A DNA stretch of 64,000 nt from Planifilum fimeticola (GTDB lineage: Bacteria > Bacillota > Bacilli > Thermoactinomycetales > DSM-44946): NCBI RefSeq assembly GCF_003001905.1, contig NZ_PVNE01000002.1:62001-126000 (forward strand), written 5' to 3'. Every line of letters begins with the position of its first letter. The first letter of the stretch is position 1. A program made the position numbers and the translations under genes. The notes below the pieces were generated by a model. It saw only the letters and a program-made list of their open reading frames with translations, did no database searches and had not been told where the DNA came from. This document shows, piece by piece, positions 21,375 through 29,478 of the stretch.

Positions 21375-22225
21375 GACGGAACGCTCCCGGTTATCTCCAG
21401 GAAGATCTGCTCGAGGGACACATCCCGTGTATGGATGGCTTCGATTTCCCTTTCCCTCAGCAATCGCAGAAAGGCGGCGTTTGCACCGATTCCGTTCAAA
21501 TCGAAATCAATCGCCCTCAATTTCTCTCCCTCCCGATATTCCACCCGGATCTTTCTCCTTCCCTTGATCCGTTTCAGCCGATTCGGGGAGTCAATGAGCC
21601 GGATCCGACCGTTTACGATAAATGCGACCCGATCGCAGAGTTCTTCGGCTACGTGCATGTTGTGCGTGGTGATGAGGATGGTCGTCCCCTCCGCCTTTTT
21701 CTCCCGGATCCACTCCTTCACGATACGGGTGTTTACCGGATCCAGTCCGGAGGTGGGTTCATCCAGAAACAGCAGCAGCGGACGGTTGAGCAGGGCGCGG
21801 CACAGGTTCAGCCGGGTTTTCATCCCCTTGGAAAAGCGGGAGATCCTCGTATGGCTGTGGGATTCAAGACCCACTTTGGTTAAGAGGTTTCTCGGATCTT
21901 CCGTTTCTACCGTATAGAGGGAGGAGAAAAAGGAGAGGTTTTCCAACGCCGTAAACCGGCTGTAGAAATTGGGGAATTCAAAGGCGACTCCGATCCGCTC
22001 GTAAAAGTCCGGACCCGCTTCCTTCGCCTCCACTCCGTTTACCCTCGCCGTGCCGGCATAATCGGGAAGAAGGCCGATCAAGATCCTCTGAAGGGTGCTT
22101 TTTCCGGCTCCAGAGGGGCCGAGGAAGCCGAAGATTTCCCCTTTTTTTATGTGGAAACTGACTCCGCGGAGGGCGGCTTCCCGACTTCCCGGATATCGGT
22201 AATGCAAGTCGTGCACTTCAATCAT
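21371..22225 (-). CDS. ABC transporter ATP-binding protein
   Basis: 284 residues. Walker A GPSGAGKST near residue 38, the signature region is FSKGMKTR (a degenerate form of LSGGQ seen in ABC-2 exporters), Walker B LLLFLDEPTSGLDP, and the switch histidine in ITTHNMH. The last 80 residues form the extra domain found in drug or antibiotic export ATPases. ATG at 22225 follows GGGGGAAGA and overlaps the TetR gene end by 8 bases. Confidence 0.9.
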   Translation of the reverse strand: MIEVHDLHYRYPGSREAALRGVSFHIKKGEIFGFLGPSGAGKSTLQRILIGLLPDYAGTARVNGVEAKEAGPDFYERIGVAFEFPNFYSRFTALENLSFFSSLYTVETEDPRNLLTKVGLESHSHTRISRFSKGMKTRLNLCRALLNRPLLLFLDEPTSGLDPVNTRIVKEWIREKKAEGTTILITTHNMHVAEELCDRVAFIVNGRIRLIDSPNRLKRIKGRRKIRVEYREGEKLRAIDFDLNGIGANAAFLRLLREREIEAIHTRDVSLEQIFLEITGSVPS

Positions 22226-22832
22226 GCTTGTCTTCCCCCGCATTCATCAATCCTTTGGCCACGAATCGAATCATGAGATGCATGGTCTTTTCGTAGAGTT
22301 CTTCACCGATCAGTTTTTTCTGGAGCGACAGGAGAATCAGGGAACGAATGACACTGATGATCAATTCAGGCTCCAGATCGGGCATTCCCCCTTGTTTCTG
22401 CCACCGACGGATCAGGGGCAAAAACACCTCCACATCCGCTCCGCGGTGTTTTTCCAGCCGCTCGGGAGGAAGCTTCCGCACCAATTGTTCCCGCACTTCT
22501 TCGTCAAACATTTGACTGAAGATCGGATGGGTTTCGATGATTGACAAGGATTTCTCCAGAAACCGCCGGAGACCGGTCTCGGTCATCGCTCCCTCGGTAT
22601 CCGCGAACAAGTTTCTCCTCACGTCTTCTTCTTCATGCTCCAGTATTTCGAAGAAAAGCGCTTCTTTGGACGGGAAAAAATGATAGAACGTGCCCTGGGC
22701 GATTCCCACGGCTTTCGTCAGGTCCCGAATGTTCGTCTTCTTCAAACCGAAAACGGAAAACATCTCCTTTCCCGTTTTCAGCAGTTGCTTTCGGATCCGT
22801 TCCTTCTCGCGATCGGAAAATCGGCCGCCCAT
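22218..22832 (-). CDS. TetR-family regulator of the ABC exporter
   Basis: 204 residues. N-terminal helix-turn-helix (GLKKTNIRDLTKAVGIAQGTFYHFFPSKEALF) and a divergent C-terminal ligand domain of about 150 residues. Heads the operon with the ATPase and two permeases. ATG at 22832 is chosen because AAAGGAGG lies 5 bases upstream; the longer frame would run through the promoter. The operator-like repeat in its own promoter region suggests autoregulation. Confidence 0.87.
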   Translation of the reverse strand: MGGRFSDREKERIRKQLLKTGKEMFSVFGLKKTNIRDLTKAVGIAQGTFYHFFPSKEALFFEILEHEEEDVRRNLFADTEGAMTETGLRRFLEKSLSIIETHPIFSQMFDEEVREQLVRKLPPERLEKHRGADVEVFLPLIRRWQKQGGMPDLEPELIISVIRSLILLSLQKKLIGEELYEKTMHLMIRFVAKGLMNAGEDKHD

Positions 22833-22850
22833 CATTTCCTCCTTTGATCC

Positions 22851-22877
22851 TATGAACGAATTTGTTTTTTGTTCATA
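22851..22877 (-). promoter_or_regulatory. Probable TetR operator
   Basis: TATGAAC (22851-22857) and GTTCATA (22871-22877) are perfect 7-base arms with a 13-base spacer, between the -10 box and the TetR ribosome binding site. Binding by the adjacent TetR protein is inferred. Confidence 0.6.
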
Positions 22878-22880
22878 AAC

Positions 22881-22909
22881 AGTGTATCCCGCGCCGACAC
22901 GGCTGTCAA
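22881..22909 (-). promoter_or_regulatory. Sigma-A promoter of the TetR-ABC operon
   Basis: TTGACA (22909-22904) and TACACT (22886-22881) on the minus strand, 17 bases apart. Confidence 0.78.
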
Positions 22910-22972
22910 GTTTGACCGAATTCTTGATCCGGTGAAGAGCCCCTTTTTCACGTTCATTGCGCCCGAAGTGAT

Positions 22973-23002
22973 TTAGAAAAGGGCGGGGAGAAGGCCCCGC
23001 CC
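22973..23002 (-). terminator. Intrinsic terminator of the small membrane-protein gene
   Basis: GGGCGGGG (22981-22988) and CCCCGCCC (22995-23002) pair around a 6-base loop, followed on the minus strand by TTTTCTAAAT. Confidence 0.75.
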
Positions 23003-23039
23003 CGGTTCGGGAGGAATCGGCATGCAAGGGTATCGCGCA

Positions 23040-23195
23040 CTAGTCGATGAGAAGCCAAAGGGCGACGATGAACACGGCAACCTGGAATAAAATCTCCAGC
23101 CAGTCCTGTCTGGCCGCTTGAAACATGCGAATCACCCGGTACGCGCAGCGGACGAGGATAAGGATCAGAGCGATCTGAACCAGGAGAATCGGCAT
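23040..23195 (-). CDS. Small membrane protein, 51 residues
   Basis: A short frame, ATG 23195 to TAG 23040, with a very good ribosome binding site (GGGAGGTGA, 7 bases before the start) and its own terminator 38 bases later. Sequence begins MPILLVQIALILILVRC, has a basic middle (YRVIRMFQAARQDW) and a second hydrophobic segment ILFQVAVFIVALWLLID. Two-span membrane hairpin. No family recognised. The flanking signals make it more credible than its length alone. Confidence 0.65.
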   Translation of the reverse strand: MPILLVQIALILILVRCAYRVIRMFQAARQDWLEILFQVAVFIVALWLLID

Positions 23196-23348
23196 GATTT
23201 TCACCTCCCATTGAAAGGGATATTCCGGAGGAGGTTATCTCATCACCGGCGGGAGCCGACGGGAAATTCGGAAAATCGTTTGGGCGGGCTCTGCGGGGGG
23301 TATAAGTTCTCGAACCATCCAGTATCGGTGATCGGGAGGCGATTACAT

Positions 23349-24182
23349 ATGGCTGTCCAACACATTGCAGATGCGGCGGTGCTGGCCAACGGCGTCCATA
23401 TGCCGTGGCTGGGGCTTGGCGTATACAAGGCGAAGGAAGGGGAAGAGGTGGAACAGGCGGTGAAGGCGGCGCTTCGGATCGGTTACCGGAGCATCGATAC
23501 GGCCGCCTTCTACGGCAATGAGGAAGGAGTCGGTCGGGCGGTCCGGGAATCCGGCATTCCTCGCGAAGAAATCTTCGTCACGACCAAGGTCTGGAATTCC
23601 GATCAGGGATACGAGTCGACGTTGGCCGCCTTTGAGGCCAGTCTCCGCCGGCTGGGGATGGAGTATGTGGATTTGTATCTGATCCACTGGCCGGTCAAGG
23701 GGAAATACAAGGAGACTTGGCGGGCGCTGGAGGCCCTTTACATGGAGGGGAAGGTGAGGGCGATCGGGGTGAGCAACTTCCAGGTCCATCATCTGGAAGA
23801 CCTGATGGCCGATGCCGAAATCAAGCCGATGGTGAACCAGGTGGAGTTTCATCCGTTCCTGACCCAGGAGAGGCTGCGGGATTTCTGCCGGAAGGAGGGC
23901 ATTCAGCTGGAGGCCTGGAGTCCGCTGATGCGGGGGGAGGTGATGAACGTGCCGGAGATCGTTGAATTATCGGAGAAATACGGGAAGACGCCGGCCCAGA
24001 TCGTGCTGCGCTGGGATCTCCAGCACGGCGTCGTCACCATTCCCAAGTCGGTCCGGGAAGCCAGGATTCGGGAAAACGCCGACCTGTTCGACTTCGAGTT
24101 GTCGGCGGAGGACATGGCGAAGCTGGACGCTTTGAACCGGAACCACCGCTTCGGCCCGGATCCGGACAATTTCAATTTCTGA
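23349..24182 (+). CDS. Aldo/keto reductase (YvgN/YtbE-like)
   Basis: 277 residues, NADPH-dependent reductase with the usual tetrad: Asp in SIDTAAFYGNE, Tyr in the same motif, Lys in VTTKVWN, His in YLIHWPVKG. The cofactor loop IPKSVREARIRENADLFDFEL is present. Closest in pattern to Bacillus YvgN/YtbE, which reduce methylglyoxal and glyoxal; substrate here not proven. ATG at 23349 follows GGGAGGCG. Stands alone. Confidence 0.9.
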   Translation: MAVQHIADAAVLANGVHMPWLGLGVYKAKEGEEVEQAVKAALRIGYRSIDTAAFYGNEEGVGRAVRESGIPREEIFVTTKVWNSDQGYESTLAAFEASLRRLGMEYVDLYLIHWPVKGKYKETWRALEALYMEGKVRAIGVSNFQVHHLEDLMADAEIKPMVNQVEFHPFLTQERLRDFCRKEGIQLEAWSPLMRGEVMNVPEIVELSEKYGKTPAQIVLRWDLQHGVVTIPKSVREARIRENADLFDFELSAEDMAKLDALNRNHRFGPDPDNFNF

Positions 24183-24203
24183 AACGGCACCGCCCGCAAA
24201 CGC

Positions 24204-24238
24204 AAAAACGGCCGCCGGTCCCATCGGACCGGTGGCCG
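24204..24238 (-). terminator. Terminator-like hairpin between the aldo/keto reductase and DASS genes
   Basis: CGGCCGCCGGTCC (24209-24221) pairs with GGACCGGTGGCCG (24226-24238), one G-T pair. On the minus strand it is followed by TTTTTG, so it best serves the convergent transporter gene; on the plus strand only CTTCC follows. Confidence 0.65.
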
Positions 24239-24398
24239 CTTCCGACAGACTTTATAAACTTGAAGCCGGGAGGCGATTTTCGTCTCGGCTCCACTTTGGT
24301 TTCGAGCCGCTCGACGAAATTCGCCTCCCTCTTGATATTCTGCCAAAATCCCGAGGCCATCCGGTTGGACCGGGTGGCCTCCGTGTTAGGAGATCCGA

Positions 24399-26027
24399 TT
24401 ATTTCAGGGGAGACAACAGATCGATTCCCCAAACCGGCGGCAGGTAGAAATAGATGGCGACAAAAATCACCGCGATGGAGATCAGGTTCAGCCAGAAACC
24501 GGCCCGCGCCATGTCCTCGATCCGAATATATCCGGAGCCGAACACGACCGCGTTGGGCGGCGTTGCCACCGGCAGCATATAGGCGCAGGAGGCGGCCACC
24601 CCGGCGGCGATCATCAATCCGTAGGGGTGAACGCTGAGGGCCGCGGCGAAGGAGGCCATGATCGGATACATCATCGTGGCGGTGGCGGTATTGGAAGTGA
24701 TCTCCGTCAGGAAAATGACCAGGGTGATCGTCAGCACCAAGGTGAGGGCAAAGCCGACGCCCTCCAACAGGGTGAGCTGTTTCCCGATCCACTGATCCAA
24801 TCCCGTGCTGGTAAAGCCTTCCGCGATCGCCAGGCCGCCGCCGAAGAGCAGGAGAATGCCCCAGGGCAGGTTTTTCGCGGTCTCCCAGTTGAGGATCCGT
24901 TCTCCCGGCTTGTTGGTGGAGGGGATGACAAAGAGAACGAGGGCAGCCCCGATGGCGATGAGGGTGTCGTTGATCCCGGGAATCACCTTTTCCAGCGGGA
25001 CACGGAAAATCCAAGCGACCGCCGCCAAAAAAAACACGATTCCGACCCATCTTTCTTCCCCGGTGAGGGGGCCGAGCGCCTGTTTCTCCGCCTGGATCAC
25101 TTCGCGTCCTCCGGGAATGTTCTTCAGATTCATCGGAAAGGCCACTTTCACCAGATAAAACCAAGTCAGTGCCAGCAGGAGGACGACCATCGGCACGGCA
25201 AACAGCATCCACTGGGCAAAGGAGATTTCAACGCCGAACATTTTCCGGACGGTTGCCGCCAAAATGGCGTTGGGAGGAGTTCCGATCAGGGTGCCGATGC
25301 CTCCGATGGATGCCGAGTAGGCGATCCCCAGCATCAGGGATTTCCCGAAATTGAACTTACCCGGCGAGGTGTCCACGGAGGGATCTTCCTTCAGCGACTC
25401 CGCGATCTGATAGATGATGGCCAGTCCGATCGGCATCATCATCATCGCTGTAGCGGAGTTGGAGATCCACATGGAAAGAAATCCGGTGGCCACCATCGTC
25501 CCCAGAATGATCCGTTCCGTGCTGGTTCCGACCAGGGAGATGATGTTCAGCGCGATCCGCTTGTGCAGATTCCACCGCTCCATGGCCAGCGCGAGCATGA
25601 AGCCGCCCATGAAGAGAAAGATCGTGGGGTCGCCGTAGGCAGCCGTCGTGTCTCCGGATGCCAAGGCTCCGGTCAAGGGGAACAACACGATCGGCAGGAG
25701 GGAGGTCGCCGGGATCGGAATCGCTTCCGTGATCCACCAGGTGGCGATCCACAGCGTCGAGGCCAATACGGCTTGCGCCTCGTAGGACATGCCCTGGGGC
25801 GAAAGAATAAACAAGGTCACGATGAACAGCAACGGTCCGAGAATCAGTCCCACCTGCTGACGGCGGGTGTAGAACGGAGGGGAACCGTTTGAGCGGGATG
25901 CTTCCCCTTCGCCACCTTCCTTTTTCTCGTTCCGGGCATCCATTCCGACGGAGAAGCGGAGCAGGTCAATGGCCTGATGGTGCCATTTCCACAGGTGAGA
26001 CCAAGTCGTTCTTACCATTCCGTACAT
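24399..26027 (-). CDS. DASS (SLC13) family Na+/dicarboxylate-type symporter
   Basis: 542 residues: a hydrophilic start of about 55 residues, then about twelve membrane segments. Two signature SNT-like motifs, WISNSATAMMMMPI and EITSNTATATMMYPI, with GIAYSASIGGIGTLIGTPPNA and PVATPPNAVVFGSG, form the substrate and Na+ sites. Family members import succinate, malate, fumarate or citrate. ATG at 26027 follows GGAGG. The promoter has an operator palindrome, a cre-like site and a CRP/FNR-like site, so it is probably tightly regulated by carbon supply. Confidence 0.9.
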   Translation of the reverse strand: MYGMVRTTWSHLWKWHHQAIDLLRFSVGMDARNEKKEGGEGEASRSNGSPPFYTRRQQVGLILGPLLFIVTLFILSPQGMSYEAQAVLASTLWIATWWITEAIPIPATSLLPIVLFPLTGALASGDTTAAYGDPTIFLFMGGFMLALAMERWNLHKRIALNIISLVGTSTERIILGTMVATGFLSMWISNSATAMMMMPIGLAIIYQIAESLKEDPSVDTSPGKFNFGKSLMLGIAYSASIGGIGTLIGTPPNAILAATVRKMFGVEISFAQWMLFAVPMVVLLLALTWFYLVKVAFPMNLKNIPGGREVIQAEKQALGPLTGEERWVGIVFFLAAVAWIFRVPLEKVIPGINDTLIAIGAALVLFVIPSTNKPGERILNWETAKNLPWGILLLFGGGLAIAEGFTSTGLDQWIGKQLTLLEGVGFALTLVLTITLVIFLTEITSNTATATMMYPIMASFAAALSVHPYGLMIAAGVAASCAYMLPVATPPNAVVFGSGYIRIEDMARAGFWLNLISIAVIFVAIYFYLPPVWGIDLLSPLK

Positions 26028-26041
26028 GTTCTTAACCTCCG

Positions 26042-26055
26042 TGTAATCGTTTACA
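26042..26055 (-). promoter_or_regulatory. cre-like site (CcpA) in the DASS leader
   Basis: TGTAAACGATTACA on the minus strand matches the catabolite-responsive consensus TGWAARCGYTWNCW with one mismatch. It lies between the promoter and the ribosome binding site, a position suited to CcpA roadblock repression. Confidence 0.6.
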
Positions 26056-26062
26056 TATTTCG

Positions 26063-26093
26063 ATAATACCCTGAATCAGGGTATTTTCGTCAA
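26063..26093 (-). promoter_or_regulatory. Sigma-A-like promoter of the DASS transporter
   Basis: TTGACG (26093-26088) and TATTAT (26068-26063) with a 19-base spacer, slightly long. Confidence 0.55.
26065..26085 (-). promoter_or_regulatory. 21-base perfect palindrome over the DASS promoter
   Basis: AATACCCTGA and TCAGGGTATT are perfect 10-base arms around a single A. The palindrome covers the spacer and most of the -10 box, the classic position of a repressor operator. The regulator is not in the immediate neighbourhood and is unknown. Confidence 0.75.
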
Positions 26094-26141
26094 GAAGAAA
26101 AATATGTTTTTTAAAAAGAGTTGGGAATATAAAATTATAAA

Positions 26142-26157
26142 CGTGATTCGCATCACA
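26142..26157. promoter_or_regulatory. CRP/FNR-type site upstream of the DASS promoter
   Basis: CGTGA-N6-TCACA, one base off the perfect TGTGA-N6-TCACA used by Bacillus Fnr and CRP-family proteins. It lies about 50 bases upstream of the -35 box. Confidence 0.45.
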
Positions 26158-26230
26158 TTCCCGTAAGATTGTCAAATTTCCACCAAAAGATTGAATCGGA
26201 TATCGGGGGATGTTTCCCGGAATGGGAGAC

Positions 26231-26270
26231 GAAAGAAGGCGATTGCCCGCTGGGGGCAACCGCCTTCTTG
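26231..26270 (-). terminator. Terminator-like hairpin after the second aldo/keto reductase
   Basis: Arms AGAAGGCGATTGCCC and GGGGCAACCGCCTTCT pair with a bulge around GCTG; on the minus strand TTCTTTCG follows. A weak T tract, but the position just after the stop at 26283 fits. Confidence 0.6.
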
Positions 26271-26282
26271 CAAGGTCGGGTT

Positions 26283-27314
26283 TTACTTGGCGACGGGGGT
26301 GGGTTTCACTTTGCTGTTGGAGAAGGGCTGTTTCAACTTCTCCGCCAGTTCGCTTGTCCACAGCTCTTCGATTCGGCGCATTTCTTCCTCCGACAAGGGA
26401 GTCTTGTCCGGCGCCTGGGCGAATTCCCGGAGGTTTTCTTCGCTGGTGATGTTGGGAAGCACCGATTTGATCGCCGGGGTGGCCAGGTTGAAGAGGATGG
26501 CCGCCTGCCCGATGGTCCGGTCGGTTCCCTCGTACAGGAAGCGAAGCTTGCGGACCGCTTCGATCCCCGCCTGCATCCATTTGATCGGACGATGGTTCCG
26601 GTGGTCCGTCTTATCGAAATGTTTGTCCGGATCGTAGGTTCCGTCCAACAGGCCGGAAGCGTGGGGGACGCGGGCGACCAGGGAGACGTCCTTCTCCTCG
26701 GCGGCACGGATCAGATCCCGGGCCGGATCCTGCTCCAGCAGGTTGTTGATGATCTGGACCATGTCCATCTTCCGGTCGATGGCCGCAAGGCCCTCATCGC
26801 GCCAGCCGATATCCGGACCGAGGGCGACGCCGTAGGTGCGGATTTTCCCTTCTTCCTTCAGCCGTTCCAGGGTTTCCAGGACGACGTCGCTCTGGATGAC
26901 TTCCATCCGGGCGTTGTGCATCTGGTAAAGGTCGATGGTGTCCGTCTTCAGGCGTCTGAGGCTTTCTTCACACGCCTTCCGGATGAAATCCGGATCCCAG
27001 TACTGGGGCAGTTCGGAGTGGCCGCCGTGACGGTCGCCCCGCTTGGCATAGATGTCGTAGCCGAATTTGGTGGCGATGACCACCTTGTCCCGAAGGCCTT
27101 CCAGCGCATCGGCCAGCAGGGTTTCCCCTTTCCCTTGACCGTACACATCACCGGTGTCGAAGAAGGTGATCCCGTACTCTTCGTAGGCGGTGCGCAGCAG
27201 GCGTTTACCCAATGCGTCGTCCCGGACGCCCCACCAGGGGGTGGCGACGGACCAAACTCCGAAGCCCACTTCGGAGATGGGGATGTCAATTCCGGGAATG
27301 TTTCGGTATTTCAT
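26283..27314 (-). CDS. Aldo/keto reductase
   Basis: 343 residues. Catalytic Asp/Tyr in FFDTGDVYGQGKGE, Lys in VVIATKFGYD, and the position of the catalytic His in LYQMHNARME. The C-terminal half has LVARVPHASGLLDG and a cofactor region near AIKSVLPNITSEENLREFA. Belongs to the larger AKR group that includes Bacillus YhdN/IolS rather than to the YvgN group at 23349. ATG at 27314 follows GAGGGAGG. Physiological substrate unknown. Confidence 0.88.
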   Translation of the reverse strand: MKYRNIPGIDIPISEVGFGVWSVATPWWGVRDDALGKRLLRTAYEEYGITFFDTGDVYGQGKGETLLADALEGLRDKVVIATKFGYDIYAKRGDRHGGHSELPQYWDPDFIRKACEESLRRLKTDTIDLYQMHNARMEVIQSDVVLETLERLKEEGKIRTYGVALGPDIGWRDEGLAAIDRKMDMVQIINNLLEQDPARDLIRAAEEKDVSLVARVPHASGLLDGTYDPDKHFDKTDHRNHRPIKWMQAGIEAVRKLRFLYEGTDRTIGQAAILFNLATPAIKSVLPNITSEENLREFAQAPDKTPLSEEEMRRIEELWTSELAEKLKQPFSNSKVKPTPVAK

Positions 27315-27589
27315 GGGTTGAATCCTCCCTCTCTATGTCGGCGGGCGAAGCTGGTCCCGCCCGGCTTGACCCGTTTTCTACATATTTTATCACGGGTAGG
27401 GACAGAAAACCGAATCAGGCCTTGACAGTTTTGTGGAGAAGGTTCCGTCCATTCCGTTCGGCGGCGATGTTTCATTCATCCGCCGGATGGTTGGAGGTAA
27501 GTTTAAGCCGCACCGGTTGACAGGGGCGGTTGCGGCGTCGAAGGAGTCGACGGTCCGGAGGGTCATGGAAACTTTTTTACCGACGAGGT

Positions 27590-28264
27590 TCACCTTGACT
27601 CCCGGCCGGCCGCGGAATCGGTCGCCCGCTCCACGGCCTGCAGCAGGTCCTTCGCGGCTTGCCGCGGGTCCGGTTTTCCGGCGATGGCCGAGACGACGGC
27701 AACGCCGTCGGCGCCGGCTTGAATCACTTCGGGGACCCCCGGGACATCGATTCCGCCGATACCCACGATGGGCACCGGGGACGAGAGGCGCTTCCGCATC
27801 TCCGCGATGGCGCGGGTGCCGATCGGCTTGCCCGCATCGGGCTTGGTGGCGGTGGCGTAAATCGGCCCCACTCCCAAATAGTCGGCACCATCCCGAAGGG
27901 CCTGTTCCGCCTCCTCCACCGTTTCCGCAGAAACTCCCAGCAGGCGGTGAGGACCGATCAACCGGCGGGCCTCCCACACCGGCAGGTCGTCCTGCCCGAC
28001 GTGGAGGCCGTCCGCATCCAATAGCAGGGCCAGATCGGCGCGGTCGTTGACGATGAAGGGAATGTTTCGCTCCCGGCAGAGGTGGCGCAGTCGCTCGCCC
28101 AGGGAGACGGTTTCGCGAAGGGTGAGGCCGGAATTCTTTTCCCGGAATTGAAACAGGGTGATCCCTCCGTCGATGGCCAGATCCAAGACCCGAACCGGAT
28201 CGCGGCCGCGGCAGTCCTGGCTTCCCATGACCAGGTAGAGGGAATAGCGGAGAGCCTCCTTCAT
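27590..28264 (-). CDS. thiE: Thiamine-phosphate synthase
   Basis: 224 residues, TIM barrel. It joins HMP-PP and the thiazole phosphate to form thiamine phosphate. Motifs GGITLFQFREKN near residue 37, FIVNDRADLALLLDADGLHVGQDDL, DYLGVGPIYATATKPDAG and IVGIGGID are all diagnostic. ATG at 28264 overlaps the thiD stop as ATGA and follows GGAGGAGAAGG. No TPP riboswitch is visible upstream of thiD, so control is not obvious. Confidence 0.95.
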   Translation of the reverse strand: MKEALRYSLYLVMGSQDCRGRDPVRVLDLAIDGGITLFQFREKNSGLTLRETVSLGERLRHLCRERNIPFIVNDRADLALLLDADGLHVGQDDLPVWEARRLIGPHRLLGVSAETVEEAEQALRDGADYLGVGPIYATATKPDAGKPIGTRAIAEMRKRLSSPVPIVGIGGIDVPGVPEVIQAGADGVAVVSAIAGKPDPRQAAKDLLQAVERATDSAAGRESR

Positions 28265-29067
28265 CCCTTCTCCTCCTCCCGGCGGTGGGCCCAATGATTG
28301 ACGGGTCCGTGACCTCCGCCCAATTCCAAGGGGTGGCGGATGGCGGCGGTGATGTATTCCTTCGCCGTCCGCACCGCTTCGGGAAGCGGTCGGCCCTTGG
28401 CCAGTTCTGCGGTCAGAGCGGCGGAGAAGGTGCAGCCCGTGCCGTGGGTGTGTCGGGTTTTGATGCGCGGAGCGGTGAGATATTCAAAGGTTTCCCCGTC
28501 AAAGAACAGATCGACGGCCTTTTCGCCGCGGAGGTGCCCCCCCTTGATGACGACGGAGCGGGCTCCCATCTCCACAATCCGGCGGGCGGCTTCCTTGCGC
28601 TTTTCTTCGGTGTCGGGGGTGATGCCCGTCAACACTTCGGTTTCGGGTAGGTTGGGGGTCACCACCTCCGCGAGCGGAATCAGCAACCGCTTGAGGGCAT
28701 GGCGGGCTTCTTCCTTCAATAGGGCAGCTCCGCTCTTGGAAATCATCACCGGATCGATTACCAGATGATGAATGCGGTGTTCCTTCACCTTGGCGGCGAT
28801 GATTTCCAGGATGGGGATGCTGGAGATCATCCCGGTCTTGGCCGCATCCACACCGATGTCCGTCACCACCGCGTCGATCTGTTTGGCGACGGCCTCCGGC
28901 GGCAGTTCGTAAATTCCGGTGACTTCCTTCGTGTTTTGAGCGGTGATGGCCGTCAGGGCGCTCATGCCGAACACGTCCAACTCCTGAAACGTTTTCAGAT
29001 CGGCCTGAATCCCTGCGCCTCCACCGCTGTCGGACCCTGCGATGGTCAGCGCCCTGGCAATTTTCAC
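28261..29067 (-). CDS. thiD: Bifunctional HMP kinase / HMP-phosphate kinase
   Basis: 268 residues of the ribokinase fold. Two successive phosphorylations of hydroxymethylpyrimidine in thiamine synthesis. N-terminal ALTIAGSDSGGGAGIQADLKTFQE, FGMSALTAITAQNT, VIDPVMISKSGAALL and the C-terminal HTHGTGCTFSAAL anion-hole and catalytic region are present. GTG at 29067 follows AAAGGAGGG. First gene of a thiD-thiE pair. Confidence 0.95.
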   Translation of the reverse strand: MKIARALTIAGSDSGGGAGIQADLKTFQELDVFGMSALTAITAQNTKEVTGIYELPPEAVAKQIDAVVTDIGVDAAKTGMISSIPILEIIAAKVKEHRIHHLVIDPVMISKSGAALLKEEARHALKRLLIPLAEVVTPNLPETEVLTGITPDTEEKRKEAARRIVEMGARSVVIKGGHLRGEKAVDLFFDGETFEYLTAPRIKTRHTHGTGCTFSAALTAELAKGRPLPEAVRTAKEYITAAIRHPLELGGGHGPVNHWAHRREEEKG

Positions 29068-29248
29068 GGGAGACCCTCCTTTTGCGCGGGATTATCCCTT
29101 GTCCTCTTCCTTCCCAATCTTATCGGTTGGTTTTCAAAAGCGTCAAGGGAGGGAAAAATGGGCCCGCACGGGGTCAGCTGTCCATGACCGCCCATGAATT
29201 CCTTTCATAAAGTGTAAGGAACGATTATCGGTGAGAGGAGAGGTATCG

Positions 29249-29410
29249 GTGAGTCAATTGCGCACCAGCTTTTTTGGACAATTCGGCTGGAAATGGGTTG
29301 TGGCCGTGATCATCCTTTTGATCGTGCTGGGCATCTTCTGGTGGTTCGGCGCTTGGGGATGGTGGGGTGGATACGGTTTCGGGTTCGACGGGTTTGACTA
29401 TTTCTATTGA
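29249..29410 (+). CDS. Small membrane protein, 53 residues
   Basis: GTG 29249 to TGA 29410 with GAGAGGAGAGG 4-5 bases upstream. One hydrophobic segment (VVAVIILLIVLGIFWWFGAW) followed by an aromatic, glycine-rich tail (WGWWGGYGFGFDGFDYFY). The tail and size recall small spore-associated proteins of the YjcZ kind, but that is only a resemblance. It lies 68 bases before the Hsp20 start, so the two may be cotranscribed. Confidence 0.6.
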   Translation: MSQLRTSFFGQFGWKWVVAVIILLIVLGIFWWFGAWGWWGGYGFGFDGFDYFY

Positions 29411-29478
29411 ACCTCCGTCCGCGGCGGGGGTGTTTTTTTGATGAAAAGGCCGATGCCGGCGAAGAAGGAGGTGCCCCC

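Noticed and set aside
24200-24385. 62-codon minus-strand frame beginning MASGFWQNIKRE downstream of the DASS gene
   Set aside because: It reads through the terminator hairpin and into the aldo/keto reductase gene; no ribosome binding site.
27433-27589. Overlapping open frames on both strands after thiE
   Set aside because: Both have plausible codon use but neither has a ribosome binding site or family resemblance; no gene called in this 275-base gap.
28261-29250. TPP riboswitch upstream of thiD
   Set aside because: No CTGAGA or ACCTGATNTGGNTNAT-like motif found in the leader, so none called.
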